A stretch of 64,000 nucleotides of DNA from Streptomyces radicis (GCF_003626575.1 NZ_RBDY01000003.1:1-64000), one strand, 5' to 3'; numbered from the stretch's first letter, positions 16,970 to 28,594 are shown. The notes: a model not told the origin generated them from the letters alone. Translations and numbers: made by a program.

Positions 16970-17944
16970 ATGCGCGCCGCACGGTTGATCAAGCTGGTTC
17001 TGCTCCTCCAGTCCCGCAGGGCGATGACCGCCGCCGAGCTCGCGGCCGAGCTCGAGGTCTCCGAACGGACGGTGGCCAGGGACGTCGACGCGCTCTCCGA
17101 GGCGGGGGTCCCGGTGTACGCGGACCGCGGCAGAACGGGCGGGTACCGGCTGATCGGCGGCTACCGCACGCGCCTCACGGGTCTTGGCCGCGACGAGGCG
17201 GAGGCGCTCTTCCTCTCGGGGGTGCCCTCGGCGCTGCGCGACATGGGCCTGGCCGACGCGGCGTCCGCGGCGCGGCTGAAGGTGTCGGCGGCGCTGCTGC
17301 CCGAGCTGAGCGGGGCGCACGAGAGCGCGGCCCAACGTTTCCACCTGGACGCGCCCGGCTGGTGGCAGCCGCCCGAGACGCCGGGGCTGCTGCCCGCGGT
17401 GGCCGACGCGGTGTGGGACGACCTGGTCCTGCGGGTGCGCTACCGGCGCGGGGACGGCGCGTCGGTGGAGCGCGAACTGGAGCCGTACGCCCTGGTGTTG
17501 AAGGGGGGCGTGTGGTATCTGGTGGCCGGGGTGGGCGGGGGACACCGCGTGTACCGGGTGGCGCGTTTCACCGAGGTGGCCCCCGAGGGGCGGCGCTTCA
17601 CGCGCGACGAGGGGTTCGACCTCGCGGGGTTCTGGGCGGAGCGCTCGGCGGAGTTCGCGCGCTCGATGCTGCGGGACGAGGTCGTGCTCCGGCTCAGCCC
17701 CGGCGGAACGCGCGCCCTGCGGTACGTCACCGATCGCGAGGCGGCGGCCGAGGCGCTCGCGGGGGCCGGGGAGCCGGACGGTGACGGGTGGGTCGTGGTG
17801 CGGCTGCGGGTGGAGTCGGTGGAGGTGGCGTACACGCAGCTGCTGGGGTTGGGGCCCGAGTGCGAGGTGCTTGTGCCTGCGGCGCTTCGGCGGCGGATGG
17901 TTGCTGCCGCTTCGCGGTTCGCCGAGGTGTATGGGGTGGGGTGA
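16970..17944 (+). CDS. HTH/WYL-domain transcriptional regulator (YafY type)
   Basis: 324-aa regulator. An N-terminal DeoR-like winged HTH (about 5-60) has MTAAELAAELEVSERTVARDVDALSEAG. A WYL domain (about 135-220) has the signature WYLVAG preceded by ERELEPYALVLKGG. A C-terminal WCX-like extension follows. WYL domains sense nucleotides or nucleic-acid ligands in several systems, but the effector here is unknown. The ATG at 16970 is preferred; an upstream TTG (16958) is in frame. No obvious partner gene. Confidence 0.88.
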   Translation: MRAARLIKLVLLLQSRRAMTAAELAAELEVSERTVARDVDALSEAGVPVYADRGRTGGYRLIGGYRTRLTGLGRDEAEALFLSGVPSALRDMGLADAASAARLKVSAALLPELSGAHESAAQRFHLDAPGWWQPPETPGLLPAVADAVWDDLVLRVRYRRGDGASVERELEPYALVLKGGVWYLVAGVGGGHRVYRVARFTEVAPEGRRFTRDEGFDLAGFWAERSAEFARSMLRDEVVLRLSPGGTRALRYVTDREAAAEALAGAGEPDGDGWVVVRLRVESVEVAYTQLLGLGPECEVLVPAALRRRMVAAASRFAEVYGVG

Positions 17945-18067
17945 GGGGTGGGTGGGGGTCGTTCGTCCTCTGCGGGTCCGTCGTCGGCCGATTCCGCGGG
18001 GCCGTTGCGGCGGGCCACGTCCTGGGGCGTCGTTCACCACGTGCGGGGCGTCTTCGGCCGGGGGCCC

Positions 18068-18100
18068 GTTTCCCCACCCACCCCTTTCCGCCTGCGGCGG
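18068..18100 (+). repeat. Dispersed GTTTCCCCACCCACCC motif, copy 1
   Basis: A C-rich motif beginning GTTTCCCCACCCACCC and ending CCGCCTGCGGCGG (a small hairpin), between the convergent WYL and SDR genes. A second copy lies at 41879-41915, also between convergent genes. This suggests a recurrent 3'-end or terminator-linked element. Confidence 0.5.
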
Positions 18101-18113
18101 CGGGGGGTCGTGA

Positions 18114-19046
18114 CTAGCGGTAGTCGTCCGGGTTCGGGGTCTCGCCCGCGAACACCCGGCTCAGATACGCCCAGACATCGGGGCGTGAGCCGTCCGCGTC
18201 CGTGAAGCCGTACTCACGGGCCAGCTGGCCGCTGGAGAGGGAGCGGCCGTTCCAGCGGGAGACGTCGGGGTAGGCCGCCAGGGCCGCCGCCGCGCGGCCC
18301 ACGAACGTCGGGGACTCCGAGATCGCGAAGTGCGGGTCCTTCACGATGCCGTCGCGCCACGTCTCCTCGGTCACCCCGAAGTATGTGTCGAGCATCGCCT
18401 CGGACCGCAGGAACCCCGGCGTCAGCGACACCGCCGCGCAGCCGAGCGGGGCCAGCTCGGCGCCGAGCGACAGCGCCATCCGGATCGGCGCGTACTTGGC
18501 GAGGTCGTAGTAGAAGTGCTCGCGGTAGCCCGCGTTGGACTCCGCCGTGCCGTCCGTCACCTCGATCACCAGACCGCCGGGCCGCCTGGTCAGCAGCGGC
18601 AGCGCGTGGTGGCTGGTGACGATGTGCGTCTCGACGCCCAGCCTCAGCATCCGCATCCCCCGGTCCAGGGGGACGTCCCACATCGGCACGGTCGACGGGT
18701 GGTCGAGCAGGTGGTCGGCGCCCCAGATGTCGTTCACCAGGACGTCGAGGCGACCCCGTTCCCCGTCGATCCGCTCCACGAGCGCCCGCACCCGCTCAGG
18801 GTCCAGGTGGTCCGTCGGCACCGCGACGCCCTCGCCGCCCGCCGCCGTGACCAGCTCGGCCGTCTCCTCGATCGTCTCCGACGCCCTTCCGACCTCGCTG
18901 ACCACGCTCCTGGTGGTCCGCCCGGTCACATAGACCGTCGCCCCCGCCGCGCCCAACTCCACGGCCATCGCCCGCCCCGCGCCGCGCGTGGCCCCGGCGA
19001 CCAGGACGACCTTCCCCGCGAGCGGCCCGCCACTACCCTGCTGCAC
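18114..19046 (-). CDS. SDR-family short-chain dehydrogenase/reductase
   Basis: 310-aa Rossmann-fold oxidoreductase. The NAD(P)-binding motif is VAGATRGAGRAMA near residue 15. The catalytic Tyr/Lys appear as YYDLAKYAPIRMALSL (YxxxK present). The serine position is replaced or shifted (VIEVTDGTAESNAGY), so activity should be checked. GTG at 19046 (VQQGSGG) is chosen because GAGAGGGGAC precedes it. Substrate unknown. It is divergent from the epimerase-family gene starting at 19195. Confidence 0.87.
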   Translation of the reverse strand: MQQGSGGPLAGKVVLVAGATRGAGRAMAVELGAAGATVYVTGRTTRSVVSEVGRASETIEETAELVTAAGGEGVAVPTDHLDPERVRALVERIDGERGRLDVLVNDIWGADHLLDHPSTVPMWDVPLDRGMRMLRLGVETHIVTSHHALPLLTRRPGGLVIEVTDGTAESNAGYREHFYYDLAKYAPIRMALSLGAELAPLGCAAVSLTPGFLRSEAMLDTYFGVTEETWRDGIVKDPHFAISESPTFVGRAAAALAAYPDVSRWNGRSLSSGQLAREYGFTDADGSRPDVWAYLSRVFAGETPNPDDYR

Positions 19047-19194
19047 GTGCTGTCCCCTCTCCTCCGCGCTCCCGGTGAGCACGGACGACGAGCGTCGCAG
19101 CCAATCCAGACACCCTCTGTCCGGCTTTGAAAGGTCCGGCTTTCCCCGTGGCCCGGGTTGCGGGGGCCCCGCGGTGATCGTCCAGGATGGGGAC

Positions 19195-20115
19195 ATGGAA
19201 CCTCGTCGCGTCGCGATCACCGGCAGCCACGGACTCATCGGCGGCGCCCTCGCCGACGCCCTGCTCCGCGAAGGGCACGGCGTCGTCCGGCTGGTACGCG
19301 GCGAGCCGCGCGCCGCCGACCAGCGGCGCTGGGACCCCAGCGGGCGCGAGCAGGAGCGGAACGCCGCCGCGATCGAGGACTGCGACGCCGTCGTGCACCT
19401 CGCGGGCGCGGGCGTCGCCGAACGGCGCTGGACCACCTCCTACAAGGCGGTGATCCGCGACAGCCGCGTGCTCGGCACCGCCGCCGTCGCCGCGGCCATC
19501 GCGTCGCTGACCACCCCGCCCCGCGTCTTCCTCTCCGGCAGCGCCATCGGCTGGTACGGCTACACCGGCGACCGCGTGATCGACGAGGACTCCCCGAGCG
19601 GCAGCGGCTTCCTCGCCGACGTCGCCCGCGACTGGGAGGCCGCGGCGGACCCGGCGGAACGGGCCGGGGCGCGCACCGTCCTGCTGCGCACCGGGCTCGT
19701 GGTGTCGGGCGCGGGCGGGGCGTGGGGGCGGCTGTTCCCGATCTTCAAGGCCGGTGTCGGCGGGCCGATCGGCGGCGGGCGGCAGTACTGGAGCCCCATC
19801 TCGCTCGACGACCACATCGCCGCGATCCGCTTCCTGCTCGACGACGCGACCGGGCTCTCTGGCCCCGTGAACCTGACGGGCCCCCACCCCGTCACCAACC
19901 GCGAGGTCGCCCGCGCGATGGGGCGCGTGCTGCGGCGGCCCGCGGTGTTCCCCGTTCCCGCGCCGCTGCTGCGGGTGGTGCTCGGGGAGTTCGCGCAGGA
20001 CGTGGTGGGCAGCCAGCGGGTCGTGCCGCGGCGGCTGCTCGACGCGGGCTTCTCGTTCGCGCACCCCACCGTCGAGGACGCGGTGCGCGCCGCGGTCGCC
20101 GCCCGAAGGGGCTGA
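19195..20115 (+). CDS. TIGR01777-type epimerase/NAD-dependent sugar-epimerase family protein
   Basis: 306-aa SDR-extended protein. The N-terminal ITGSHGLIGGALADAL is the dinucleotide-binding loop, FLSGSAIGWYGYTGD is the family signature around the active-site region, and a C-terminal DUF1731-like part (about 255-300) has GEFAQDVVGSQRVVPRRLLDAGF. Members are related to cell-division inhibitor SulA-like/YfcH proteins of unclear substrate. ATG at 19195 follows GGATGGGGAC. Probably monocistronic. Confidence 0.9.
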   Translation: MEPRRVAITGSHGLIGGALADALLREGHGVVRLVRGEPRAADQRRWDPSGREQERNAAAIEDCDAVVHLAGAGVAERRWTTSYKAVIRDSRVLGTAAVAAAIASLTTPPRVFLSGSAIGWYGYTGDRVIDEDSPSGSGFLADVARDWEAAADPAERAGARTVLLRTGLVVSGAGGAWGRLFPIFKAGVGGPIGGGRQYWSPISLDDHIAAIRFLLDDATGLSGPVNLTGPHPVTNREVARAMGRVLRRPAVFPVPAPLLRVVLGEFAQDVVGSQRVVPRRLLDAGFSFAHPTVEDAVRAAVAARRG

Positions 20116-20345
20116 CAGCACAAGGGGCCCAACGGCCCAGGGGGGCGCGGAAATCGGCCGCTCCGCCCGCGTTGTGCTACCTCCGTGCACCCATGCCCGG
20201 TGTATGCGCGTCCTCGCGCCGTGCCCGGCGTGAGAGGGTCGGCTCCGGTCCGGGTATTGCCGGCGCCCGAATCGGGCATAGGCAAGGAGGCCCACAGGCC
20301 ACCAGCCCGCCGCTCGCATGCACCGACCCCTTACCGGGAGGCCAC

Positions 20346-21623
20346 GTGCTCAAGCGCCGAACGCCCCGCGCGTTCTCCGACATCGTCATCATCGGGGGCG
20401 GAACGGCGGGACTGGCCGCCGCCCACCACCTGACCGCGGCCGGTCTCACGGTGACCGTGCTCGAGGCCGAGGAACGGACCGGCGGCCGCATGGCCACCGA
20501 GCACCGCGACGGCTTCCGCCTCGACCGCACCGGCCAGCTCACCCTCCACGACTCCCCCGCGCTGCGCGGGCTGCCGCGCCCGCTGTCGCTCCGGCGGCTG
20601 ACCGGCGGCGTCCTGCTGCGCGGCCGGGACCGCACCCACCGGATCGGCGAGGCCGAGGGCCATGGCAGCGGGACGGCCGACGCGGGGCCGCACGCCCTGG
20701 CCCCCGCGTTCGAACGCATCTGGCTGCGCGCCCACTTGGCGCGCCTGGGCCGCTGCCCCGACGCGCGGCTGCGGGACCGGCCCGAGCTGACCGCGGCGGG
20801 CGCGCTGCACGCGCGGGGCATACCCCCGCACATAGCCGAGAGCTCGCTGCGGCCCCTGCTGTCCGCGCTGCTGCACGACCCCGACCTCGTGACGTCGAGC
20901 CGCCTCGGCGACCTGGCGCTGCGGGCGTTCGCCCGGCGCGGGCTGAGCCTGCCCGCGGGGGGCGCGGCGGCGCTGCCCGGGCTGCTCGCGGCCGGGCTGC
21001 CCGCGGACGCGGTGCGCACCGGCGTGCGGGCCACGTCGGTGACGACGACGGCGGTGGCGACGGAGCGGCACGGGACGTTCCGCTGCCGCGCGGTGGTGGT
21101 GGCGACCGGGGCGGCCGAGGCCGCGCGGCTGCTGCCGGGGCTGCGCGTGCCGGACTTCAGGCCGGTGACGGTGCTGCACCACGCGGCGCCCGCGGCGCTG
21201 CCCTCGGGCGCGACGCTCGTCGTGGACACCGGAGGGCGGGGCCCCGTCGCGCACACGATGGCGGCGTCGGCGGCCGATCCGTCGCGCGCGCCCGAGGGGC
21301 GGACGCTGGTGACCTCGGTGGTGCTCGGGCCGCAGGCGGCCGAGCCGACCGAGCTGCTCGACAAGGCGGCCAGGCCCCAGCTGAGCGAGATGCACGAGAC
21401 GGCGGCCGACGACTGGGAGCTGCTCGCCGCGCACCACGACCCGCAGGCGATGCCGGTGGTGCCGCCGCCGTTCGCCGGGGTGCGCCCCGTGCGGCTGCTC
21501 GACGGGCTGTATGTGTGCGGCGACCACCGCGACGCCCCCGGGCCCGTGGGCGACCTGGGCTCGGCGCAACGGGCGGCGTCCGCGGTGCTCGCGGACGCGG
21601 GCCGCCAGGCCCTGGCGGGCTGA
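20346..21623 (+). CDS. FAD-dependent amine-oxidase-like oxidoreductase
   Basis: 425-aa flavoprotein. The N-terminal FAD-binding IIGGGTAGLAAAHHL is followed by the second dinucleotide motif EAEERTGGRMATEHRDGFRLDRTGQ. The C-terminal FAD contact is GLYVCGDHRDAPGPVGDLGSAQRAASAV. This layout is shared by monoamine-oxidase/phytoene-desaturase-like enzymes, but the substrate is unknown. GTG at 20346 has GGGAGG upstream. The 230-bp gap before it contains no recognised gene. Confidence 0.88.
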   Translation: MLKRRTPRAFSDIVIIGGGTAGLAAAHHLTAAGLTVTVLEAEERTGGRMATEHRDGFRLDRTGQLTLHDSPALRGLPRPLSLRRLTGGVLLRGRDRTHRIGEAEGHGSGTADAGPHALAPAFERIWLRAHLARLGRCPDARLRDRPELTAAGALHARGIPPHIAESSLRPLLSALLHDPDLVTSSRLGDLALRAFARRGLSLPAGGAAALPGLLAAGLPADAVRTGVRATSVTTTAVATERHGTFRCRAVVVATGAAEAARLLPGLRVPDFRPVTVLHHAAPAALPSGATLVVDTGGRGPVAHTMAASAADPSRAPEGRTLVTSVVLGPQAAEPTELLDKAARPQLSEMHETAADDWELLAAHHDPQAMPVVPPPFAGVRPVRLLDGLYVCGDHRDAPGPVGDLGSAQRAASAVLADAGRQALAG

Positions 21624-21634
21624 CCGGCGGCCGA

Positions 21635-21661
21635 CCCCGCCCCCGCCCGCCGGGGGCGGGG
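21635..21661. terminator. Bidirectional hairpin between convergent genes
   Basis: Arms CCCCGCCCCCG (21635-21645) and CGGGGGCGGGG (21651-21661) with a 5-base loop lie in the 52-bp gap between the flavoprotein gene and the convergent NsdA-like gene. Confidence 0.7.
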
Positions 21662-21675
21662 GCACGGGTGAGGGA

Positions 21676-23286
21676 TCAGTGCAGCGCGGCCACCTTCTCC
21701 CGGTACCCACGGACCGGGGCGGCGTCGCGGAAGGGCTCCAGGCGGCGTTCGAAGTCCTGGAGGTACTCGTGCGCCCTGACCGAGCGCATCTCACCGGCCT
21801 GGGCCGCGGCCTCGGCGGCGAGCGTGCAGGCGTTGTCCACGTCGCCGAGGCCCAGGCGCGCGCTCGCCAGGACCACCCGGCAGAACAGCCTGCTGCGCGC
21901 GTGCGCCGGGCTGCGCAGCTGGAGCGACCGCTCGGCGTGCCTGGCGGCGGCCCTGAACTGCTTGAGGTCGCGGTGGCAGTGCGCGAACTCGTCGGCCAGC
22001 TGGGCCTCGTCGAACAGGCGCGCCCAGGGCGGCGCCTCCTCGCCAGGGCGCGCCGACTCCAGGGCCCGCTCGGCGCGGGCGAGGGCCGCGGTGCAGGCGC
22101 GCACCTCCCCGAGCAGCCCGTGCCCGCGCGCCTCGACGGCGTGCAGCAGGGCCTGGACGACGGGCGGGACCGAGCTGGCCATGCCCTGCTGCGCCACCCT
22201 GGCCAGCTGGACCGCCTCGCGGCCATGGCCCAGATAGACGGCCTGGCGGCTCATGGAGACCAGCACATAGCTGCCGTAGCTGCGGTCGCCCGCCGCCTGC
22301 GCCAGCCTGAGGGCCTGCACGAAGTACCGCTGGGCCAGGCCGTGGGCGGCGATGTCGTACGCCGTCCACCCGGCGAGCCTGGTCAGGTCGGCGGCGGCGG
22401 AGAACAGCCGCCGCCCCGTCTGCTCGCCGTAGCTGCCGCGCAGCATCGGCTCGAGCTCGTGCTCCATGTACCGGACGAGCGCCTGGCGGGCGTGCCCGCC
22501 GCCGTACGCCTGGTCGAGGGTGTGGAAGAGGTCGGCCACCGAGCGCAGCGCGGTGATGTCGCCCGCGGTCACCCGCTGCCCCGGGCCGCGCTCGACCCGG
22601 TCGAGCCGGGACGAGGGCCGCACCGAGGGCGGCGCCCCCGGCTGCGCCCCTGGCGGCACCGGCCTGCGGGGTCCCGGCGGGCCCGGCGGCACGGGGGAGC
22701 GCGCCGCGCCGCGCACCTGCTCGGGAACGCGGATGGCCTGCGGCCCCGCGGGGTCGGGGGCGCCGCCCGGCGGGGCGGTGGCCTGCTCGGTGGGCTCGCC
22801 CCTGGCGACGCGCTCGTCGGGGCGCCCGATGAGCCAGTCGCGGCTGGGCACCACGAGCCCGGCCGGGGTGAACGCGATCTTGCGCAACTCGGCATAGCTG
22901 CCCTGGTCCTTGCGCCACAGGCCCGCCACGATGTCCACCGCCTCGGCGGGGCTCGCGGCGAACTCGAGGCCCGCGTAGACGGGGGCACACGCCTCGAGGC
23001 CGAGGTCCTGGGCGGACAGCCTGCGGCCGAGCCGCCGGGTGAACACCTCGGCGATCAGCGCCGGGGTGGTGCCGCGCGGGCGCTGGCCGCGGAGCCAGCG
23101 GGTGACCGACGTCTTGTCGTACCGGAGGTCGAGGCCGTGTTCGAGGCCGAGCTGGTCAACGCGCCGGGCGAGCCCGGCGTGGGAGAATCCGGCCTCGGCG
23201 ATGAGCGCGGCGAGCTGTCGGTTCGGGGTACGCGGTGCTGTGGCGGACTGCGGGGAGGCCGGGCCTCCGGGTCGTTCCGTGGACAT
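21676..23286 (-). CDS. NsdA-like HTH/TPR regulatory protein
   Basis: 536-aa cytoplasmic regulator. The N-terminal ~85 residues form an HTH-like domain ([18 protein letters not shown], then [24 protein letters not shown]). A Pro-rich linker (about 155-235) follows. The C-terminal half is helical and TPR-like, with repeated Ala/Leu/Arg helices including the [10 protein letters not shown] and [23 protein letters not shown] segments. This is the architecture of NsdA-family negative regulators of Streptomyces differentiation and antibiotic production, so a developmental role is plausible but inferred. ATG at 23286 has GGAGAC upstream. It is divergent from lipB. Confidence 0.82.
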   Translation of the reverse strand: MSTERPGGPASPQSATAPRTPNRQLAALIAEAGFSHAGLARRVDQLGLEHGLDLRYDKTSVTRWLRGQRPRGTTPALIAEVFTRRLGRRLSAQDLGLEACAPVYAGLEFAASPAEAVDIVAGLWRKDQGSYAELRKIAFTPAGLVVPSRDWLIGRPDERVARGEPTEQATAPPGGAPDPAGPQAIRVPEQVRGAARSPVPPGPPGPRRPVPPGAQPGAPPSVRPSSRLDRVERGPGQRVTAGDITALRSVADLFHTLDQAYGGGHARQALVRYMEHELEPMLRGSYGEQTGRRLFSAAADLTRLAGWTAYDIAAHGLAQRYFVQALRLAQAAGDRSYGSYVLVSMSRQAVYLGHGREAVQLARVAQQGMASSVPPVVQALLHAVEARGHGLLGEVRACTAALARAERALESARPGEEAPPWARLFDEAQLADEFAHCHRDLKQFRAAARHAERSLQLRSPAHARSRLFCRVVLASARLGLGDVDNACTLAAEAAAQAGEMRSVRAHEYLQDFERRLEPFRDAAPVRGYREKVAALH

Positions 23287-23516
23287 CGGCGATGCGGTCT
23301 CCTGCCTTACGGCTGTGCGGCTGGAACGGCGCGAATGTAACGGTCCTGACCGGTTTCGTCGGCACCTGGACGGAGGATTCATCCATATGTGTGAGCCGGA
23401 GGCCCCCCGGGGCCGGGGAAGCGGCCGGGCTTACAGTGGATCCGAGATCCGCCAGACGTAGAGCATGCGTACGAGGCGTCCCCCGGGGGCCCGTACCAAC
23501 CGAAGGAGCCGCGGCC

Positions 23517-24308
23517 GTGAGCGAGCTGCGCTTTGTCCATCTGGGCTTCGGCGCCGAAGCCGTCGAGTACCACGCGGCCTGGCAGGAACAACGCCGTGTG
23601 CACACCGCCCGGTTCGCCGACGAGATCCCGGACACCTGCCTCCTCCTCGAACACCAGGCGGTCTACACCGCGGGGCGGCGCACGGAGGACAGCGAGCGCC
23701 CCCTGGACGGCACCCCCGTCGTCGACGTGGACCGCGGCGGGAAGATCACCTGGCACGGCCCCGGGCAGCTCGTCGGCTACCCCATCCTCAAGCTGCCGCG
23801 CCCGGTCGACGTGGTGGCCCATGTGCGGCGCCTCGAGGAGGCCGTGATCCGCGCCTGCGCCGACTTCGGCCTCGAGACGACGCGCGTGGAGGGCCGCAGC
23901 GGGGTCTGGGTGCTCGGCGAGGCGCTCGACGACCGGGTGGGACGGTCGGCGCTCGGCGGGCTCTCCCTCGACTTCGACCCGCGCCTGCACGACGAGGAGT
24001 TCGACCCGCGCCTGAGCGGCCCCGAGTACGCGCCGTCCAACGCCGGGCAGCGCAACGAGGACCGCAAGCTGTGCGCGATCGGCATCCGGGTCGCCAAGGG
24101 CGTGACGATGCACGGCTTCGCCCTGGGCTGCGACCCCGACAACACGTCGTTCGACCGCATCGTGCCCTGCGGCATCAGGGACGCCGGTGTGACGTCGCTC
24201 TCACAGGAGCTCGGCCGCCGCGTGACGGTCTCCGACGTGCTCCCTGTCGTCGAGAAGCACCTGACCGAGGTGCTGACCACCTCGCTGCCGCTGCCCCGCG
24301 CGGTGTGA
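23517..24308 (+). CDS. Lipoyl(octanoyl) transferase LipB
   Basis: 263-aa enzyme that transfers octanoate from acyl-carrier protein to lipoyl domains such as those of SucB. Features: [37 protein letters not shown], the catalytic lysine in [20 protein letters not shown] and the active-site cysteine in [17 protein letters not shown] at 23517 has AAGGAG upstream. An insertion around residues 150-180 ([20 protein letters not shown]) is longer than in E. coli LipB. It is followed by lipA after 79 bp. Confidence 0.95.
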   Translation: MSELRFVHLGFGAEAVEYHAAWQEQRRVHTARFADEIPDTCLLLEHQAVYTAGRRTEDSERPLDGTPVVDVDRGGKITWHGPGQLVGYPILKLPRPVDVVAHVRRLEEAVIRACADFGLETTRVEGRSGVWVLGEALDDRVGRSALGGLSLDFDPRLHDEEFDPRLSGPEYAPSNAGQRNEDRKLCAIGIRVAKGVTMHGFALGCDPDNTSFDRIVPCGIRDAGVTSLSQELGRRVTVSDVLPVVEKHLTEVLTTSLPLPRAV

Positions 24309-24387
24309 GGCGGGCGCCCGGATCGGCCGGGCAAGTGGAGGCGTACGCTGGTGTTCGCCAACGAATCGAAAGTGGTAGGAGGCGGAC

Positions 24388-25329
24388 GTGTCCGCTGTCG
24401 CACCCGACGGTCGCAAGATGCTGCGCCTCGAGGTCAGGAACAGCCAGACCCCGATCGAGCGCAAGCCCGAGTGGATCAAGACGCGGGCGACGATGGGCCC
24501 CGAGTACCGCGAGCTGCACGGCCTGGTGAAGCGCGAGGGCCTGCACACGGTGTGCCAGGAGGCCGGGTGCCCCAACATCTTCGAGTGCTGGGAGGACCGG
24601 GAGGCCACGTTCCTCATCGGCGGCGAACAGTGCACGCGCCGCTGCGACTTCTGCCAGATCGACACGGGCAAGCCGGCCGCCCTCGACCGCGACGAGCCGC
24701 GCAGGGTCGCGGAGTCGGTCCAGCAGATGGGCCTGCGGTACGCCACGATCACCGGCGTCGCACGCGACGACCTGCCCGACGGCGGCGCGTGGCTGTACGC
24801 GGAGACCGTCCGCCGCATCCACGCGCTGATGCCCGACACGGGCGTCGAGCTGCTGATCCCCGACTTCAACGCCGTTCCCGAGCAGCTGGCCGAGGTCTTC
24901 TCCTCGCGGCCCGAGGTGCTCGCGCACAACGTCGAGACGGTGCCGCGGATCTTCCGCAGGATCCGCCCCGCGTTCACCTACGAGCGCTCGCTCGAGGTGC
25001 TGACCCGGGCGCGGGCCGCGGGCCTTGTCACCAAGTCCAACCTGATCCTCGGCCTCGGCGAGACGCGCGACGAGGTCAGCACCGCGCTGCGCGACCTGCA
25101 CGAGGCGGGCTGCGAGCTGATCACCATCACCCAGTACCTGCGGCCCACGCCGCGGCACCACCCGGTGGAGCGCTGGGTGAAGCCCGAGGAGTTCGTGGAG
25201 CTGAAGGCCGAGGCCGAGGACATCGGCTACGCCGGGGTCATGTCGGGGCCGCTGGTGCGCTCGTCGTACCGCGCGGGGCGCCTGTACCAGCAGGCGATCG
25301 AGCGTCGCACGGGCGTCGATGCCGCGTGA
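24388..25329 (+). CDS. Lipoyl synthase LipA
   Basis: 313-aa radical-SAM enzyme inserting two sulfurs into octanoyl-lipoyl domains. The auxiliary cluster cysteines are in [12 protein letters not shown] (family order), and the radical-SAM cluster is [10 protein letters not shown]. The C-terminal SYRAG holds the serine ligand typical of LipA. GTG start, with AGGAGG upstream. Works with LipB to activate SucB and related E2 proteins. Confidence 0.96.
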   Translation: MSAVAPDGRKMLRLEVRNSQTPIERKPEWIKTRATMGPEYRELHGLVKREGLHTVCQEAGCPNIFECWEDREATFLIGGEQCTRRCDFCQIDTGKPAALDRDEPRRVAESVQQMGLRYATITGVARDDLPDGGAWLYAETVRRIHALMPDTGVELLIPDFNAVPEQLAEVFSSRPEVLAHNVETVPRIFRRIRPAFTYERSLEVLTRARAAGLVTKSNLILGLGETRDEVSTALRDLHEAGCELITITQYLRPTPRHHPVERWVKPEEFVELKAEAEDIGYAGVMSGPLVRSSYRAGRLYQQAIERRTGVDAA

Positions 25330-25409
25330 CCCCCGGGTCATGAGGCGGTAACACCGTTCGATAACAATAGGGGCACGTTGTTCGACCGCCCTGGGGAGGG
25401 GGAACGGCC

Positions 25410-25631
25410 ATGCGGTTCGCCGGTTCGGCACGGCCGAGCGTGACCGGCACGCTGCGCGCGCTCGAGGGGGTGCTGCTCGGCGCGGGACGGCGCACGGCGC
25501 TGCGCAACGCGCGGGCCGCCGTCGAGGAGGACCGCGAGCGCGCGGCCGCCCGCCGCGAGGCGGAACGGGCGCTGGCCGCGGTCGCGGGGCGGCGCCCACC
25601 CGGTGGGCCTGTGCGGTCACTTGCCCCGTAG
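25410..25631 (+). CDS. Small Arg/Ala-rich hypothetical protein (73 aa)
   Basis: Short ORF with a strong GGGGAGGGGG ribosome-binding site ahead of ATG 25410. Basic and helical in composition (RNARAAVEEDRERAAARREAERALAAV suggests an amphipathic or coiled helix). No family recognised. It ends 10 bases before the DUF4191 gene start, so translational coupling is possible. Confidence 0.55.
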   Translation: MRFAGSARPSVTGTLRALEGVLLGAGRRTALRNARAAVEEDRERAAARREAERALAAVAGRRPPGGPVRSLAP

Positions 25632-25641
25632 ACTGGCGGGC

Positions 25642-26349
25642 ATGGCGCGGAAGGACAAGGCCCAGGACTCCGAGAATCCCGGGCGGCTGAAGCAGATCGG
25701 CCTGACCTACAAGATGACCCGGCGGGCCGACCGCTGGATCGGATGGGTCCTGGCGGGTGTCGGTCTCGGCACGTTCGGCGTCGTCCTCGGCATCGGCCTC
25801 CTGATCGGGCACCCGATCTACCTGGGCATCCTCGGCCTGCTGGTCGCGCTGCTGACCACGGCGATCGTCTTCGGGCGCCGGGCCGAGCGGGCCGCGTTCA
25901 GCCAGATGGAGGGCCAGCCGGGGGCCGCGGCCGCCGTGCTCGAGAACATGCGGCGGGGTGTCGTCTTCACCCCGGCCGTCGCGATCAACCGCCAGCAGGA
26001 CGTGGTCCACCGGGCCGTCGGCAAGTACGGCGTGGTGCTGGTCGCCGAGGGGAACCCCCACCGCCTCAAGAGCCTGATCGCCGCCGAGAAGCGCCGGATG
26101 AACCGAGTGGTGTCCGACGTCCCCGTGCACGACGTGGTCGTCGGCACGGCCGAGGGCCAGGTCCCGCTGAAGAAGCTGCGGTCGACCATCCTGAAGTTCC
26201 CCAAGGTGCTGCCGGGCCCGCGCGTGACCGAGGTGAACGACCGGCTGCGCGCCATGGGCGACCTGATGAGCAACATGCCGATCCCGAAGGGGCCCATGCC
26301 GAAGGGCATGAAGCTCCCCAAGGGCAACGTGCAGCGCCGCGGGCGTTGA
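25642..26349 (+). CDS. DUF4191 domain membrane protein
   Basis: 235-aa protein of the actinobacterial DUF4191 family. A charged N-terminus (about 1-28) is followed by two hydrophobic segments (about 33-53 and 56-75: WVLAGVGLGTFGVVLGIGLLIG and IYLGILGLLVALLTTAIVF), then a soluble domain ending in a Pro/Lys/Met-rich tail (PKGPMPKGMKLPKG). Function unknown. It lies between lipA and the convergent RDD gene, a neighbourhood common in actinobacteria. Confidence 0.9.
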   Translation: MARKDKAQDSENPGRLKQIGLTYKMTRRADRWIGWVLAGVGLGTFGVVLGIGLLIGHPIYLGILGLLVALLTTAIVFGRRAERAAFSQMEGQPGAAAAVLENMRRGVVFTPAVAINRQQDVVHRAVGKYGVVLVAEGNPHRLKSLIAAEKRRMNRVVSDVPVHDVVVGTAEGQVPLKKLRSTILKFPKVLPGPRVTEVNDRLRAMGDLMSNMPIPKGPMPKGMKLPKGNVQRRGR

Positions 26350-26423
26350 CGCGGGGACACCCGAGGAAACACCCGAGAAGCACCCGAGGACATACGAACG
26401 TCACACGCACGAGCGTCACACCG

Positions 26424-26455
26424 CGCCCGCCGTCCCCGATCGGGGGCGGCGGGCG
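26424..26455. terminator. Hairpin between DUF4191 and RDD genes
   Basis: 14-base arms (26424-26437 and 26442-26455) with one mismatch or G-T pair and a GATC loop. Placed between convergent genes, so it probably serves both strands. Confidence 0.75.
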
Positions 26456-26474
26456 TCGGTCGTCGTGAGCGGGC

Positions 26475-26942
26475 TCAGGCGCGGATCTGGACGGCGCCCG
26501 CGAAGCGGTCGTGGAGGCCGCGGCCGTCGCGGTCCCACACCAGCGCGGGGAGGGCGAGGCCGAGCAGCACGGTGCGGAGCACGGCCCGCCCGAACGTCAG
26601 CCGCCCGCCGTCGACCGCGATGACCCGCAGCCCGAGGAGCCGCTTCCCCGGCGTCATCCCGAGGGTCCCCACGGTGACGCTGCCCATGATCACCAGGACG
26701 ACCAGCGTCCAGGTGCCGGTCTCCGACGCCTGACGGTCCACGATCAGACCGTATGCGATCAGACCGCACATGGCCCAGTCGACGAAGATCGCCGCAAGGC
26801 GCCTCCCGAGGGGCGCGACCGATCCGGGGCCCGTCTCGGGGAGGCCCAGCCGCTGCCCCCGGTAACCGAAGTCCACGCCCATGTCCTCGGCCGCCGCGCG
26901 GGGGCCTGAGAGCCATGAGCCGATAGCCTGGCGCTTGTCCAC
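26475..26942 (-). CDS. RDD-family membrane protein
   Basis: 155-aa protein. The RDD signature appears as [15 protein letters not shown] (about 46-60), followed by two or three hydrophobic segments ([29 protein letters not shown]) and the conserved [17 protein letters not shown]. The C-terminal DRFAGAVQI is also typical. RDD proteins are small membrane proteins of mostly unknown, possibly transport, function. It diverges from glnA across about 200 bp. Confidence 0.9.
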   Translation of the reverse strand: MDKRQAIGSWLSGPRAAAEDMGVDFGYRGQRLGLPETGPGSVAPLGRRLAAIFVDWAMCGLIAYGLIVDRQASETGTWTLVVLVIMGSVTVGTLGMTPGKRLLGLRVIAVDGGRLTFGRAVLRTVLLGLALPALVWDRDGRGLHDRFAGAVQIRA

Positions 26943-27002
26943 GGCTCCACCGTAGCGCGCTCACCCGACCGGCCGGTCGGCGGTATCGGGCGAGAAGTCC
27001 GG

Positions 27003-27040
27003 TTAACAGTGGCGAAACAAATGGGTCATGCTTGAGAAAT
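27003..27040 (+). promoter_or_regulatory. GlnR box upstream of glnA
   Basis: Four 5-mers spaced exactly 6 bases apart fit the actinobacterial GlnR pattern gTnAc-n6-GaAAc-n6-gTnAc-n6-GaAAc: TTAAC (27003-27007), GAAAC (27014-27018), GTCAT (27025-27029) and GAAAT (27036-27040). It ends 105 bases before the glnA start, so nitrogen control by GlnR is likely. Confidence 0.85.
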
Positions 27041-27145
27041 CGCGTTTCCTTAGGGTCGGCCCCGGCAGGCCCACGTACTGGGCCACTCCCCGAGTTGCTC
27101 GTTCCCGCCCCCGACGCACCGGGCCGGGACGTAGGAGGACACCGG

Positions 27146-28561
<1,416 letters not shown>

Positions 28562-28594
28562 GCCGCGTCGTGTGAGCCGCTCGGCTCTTCGCCC

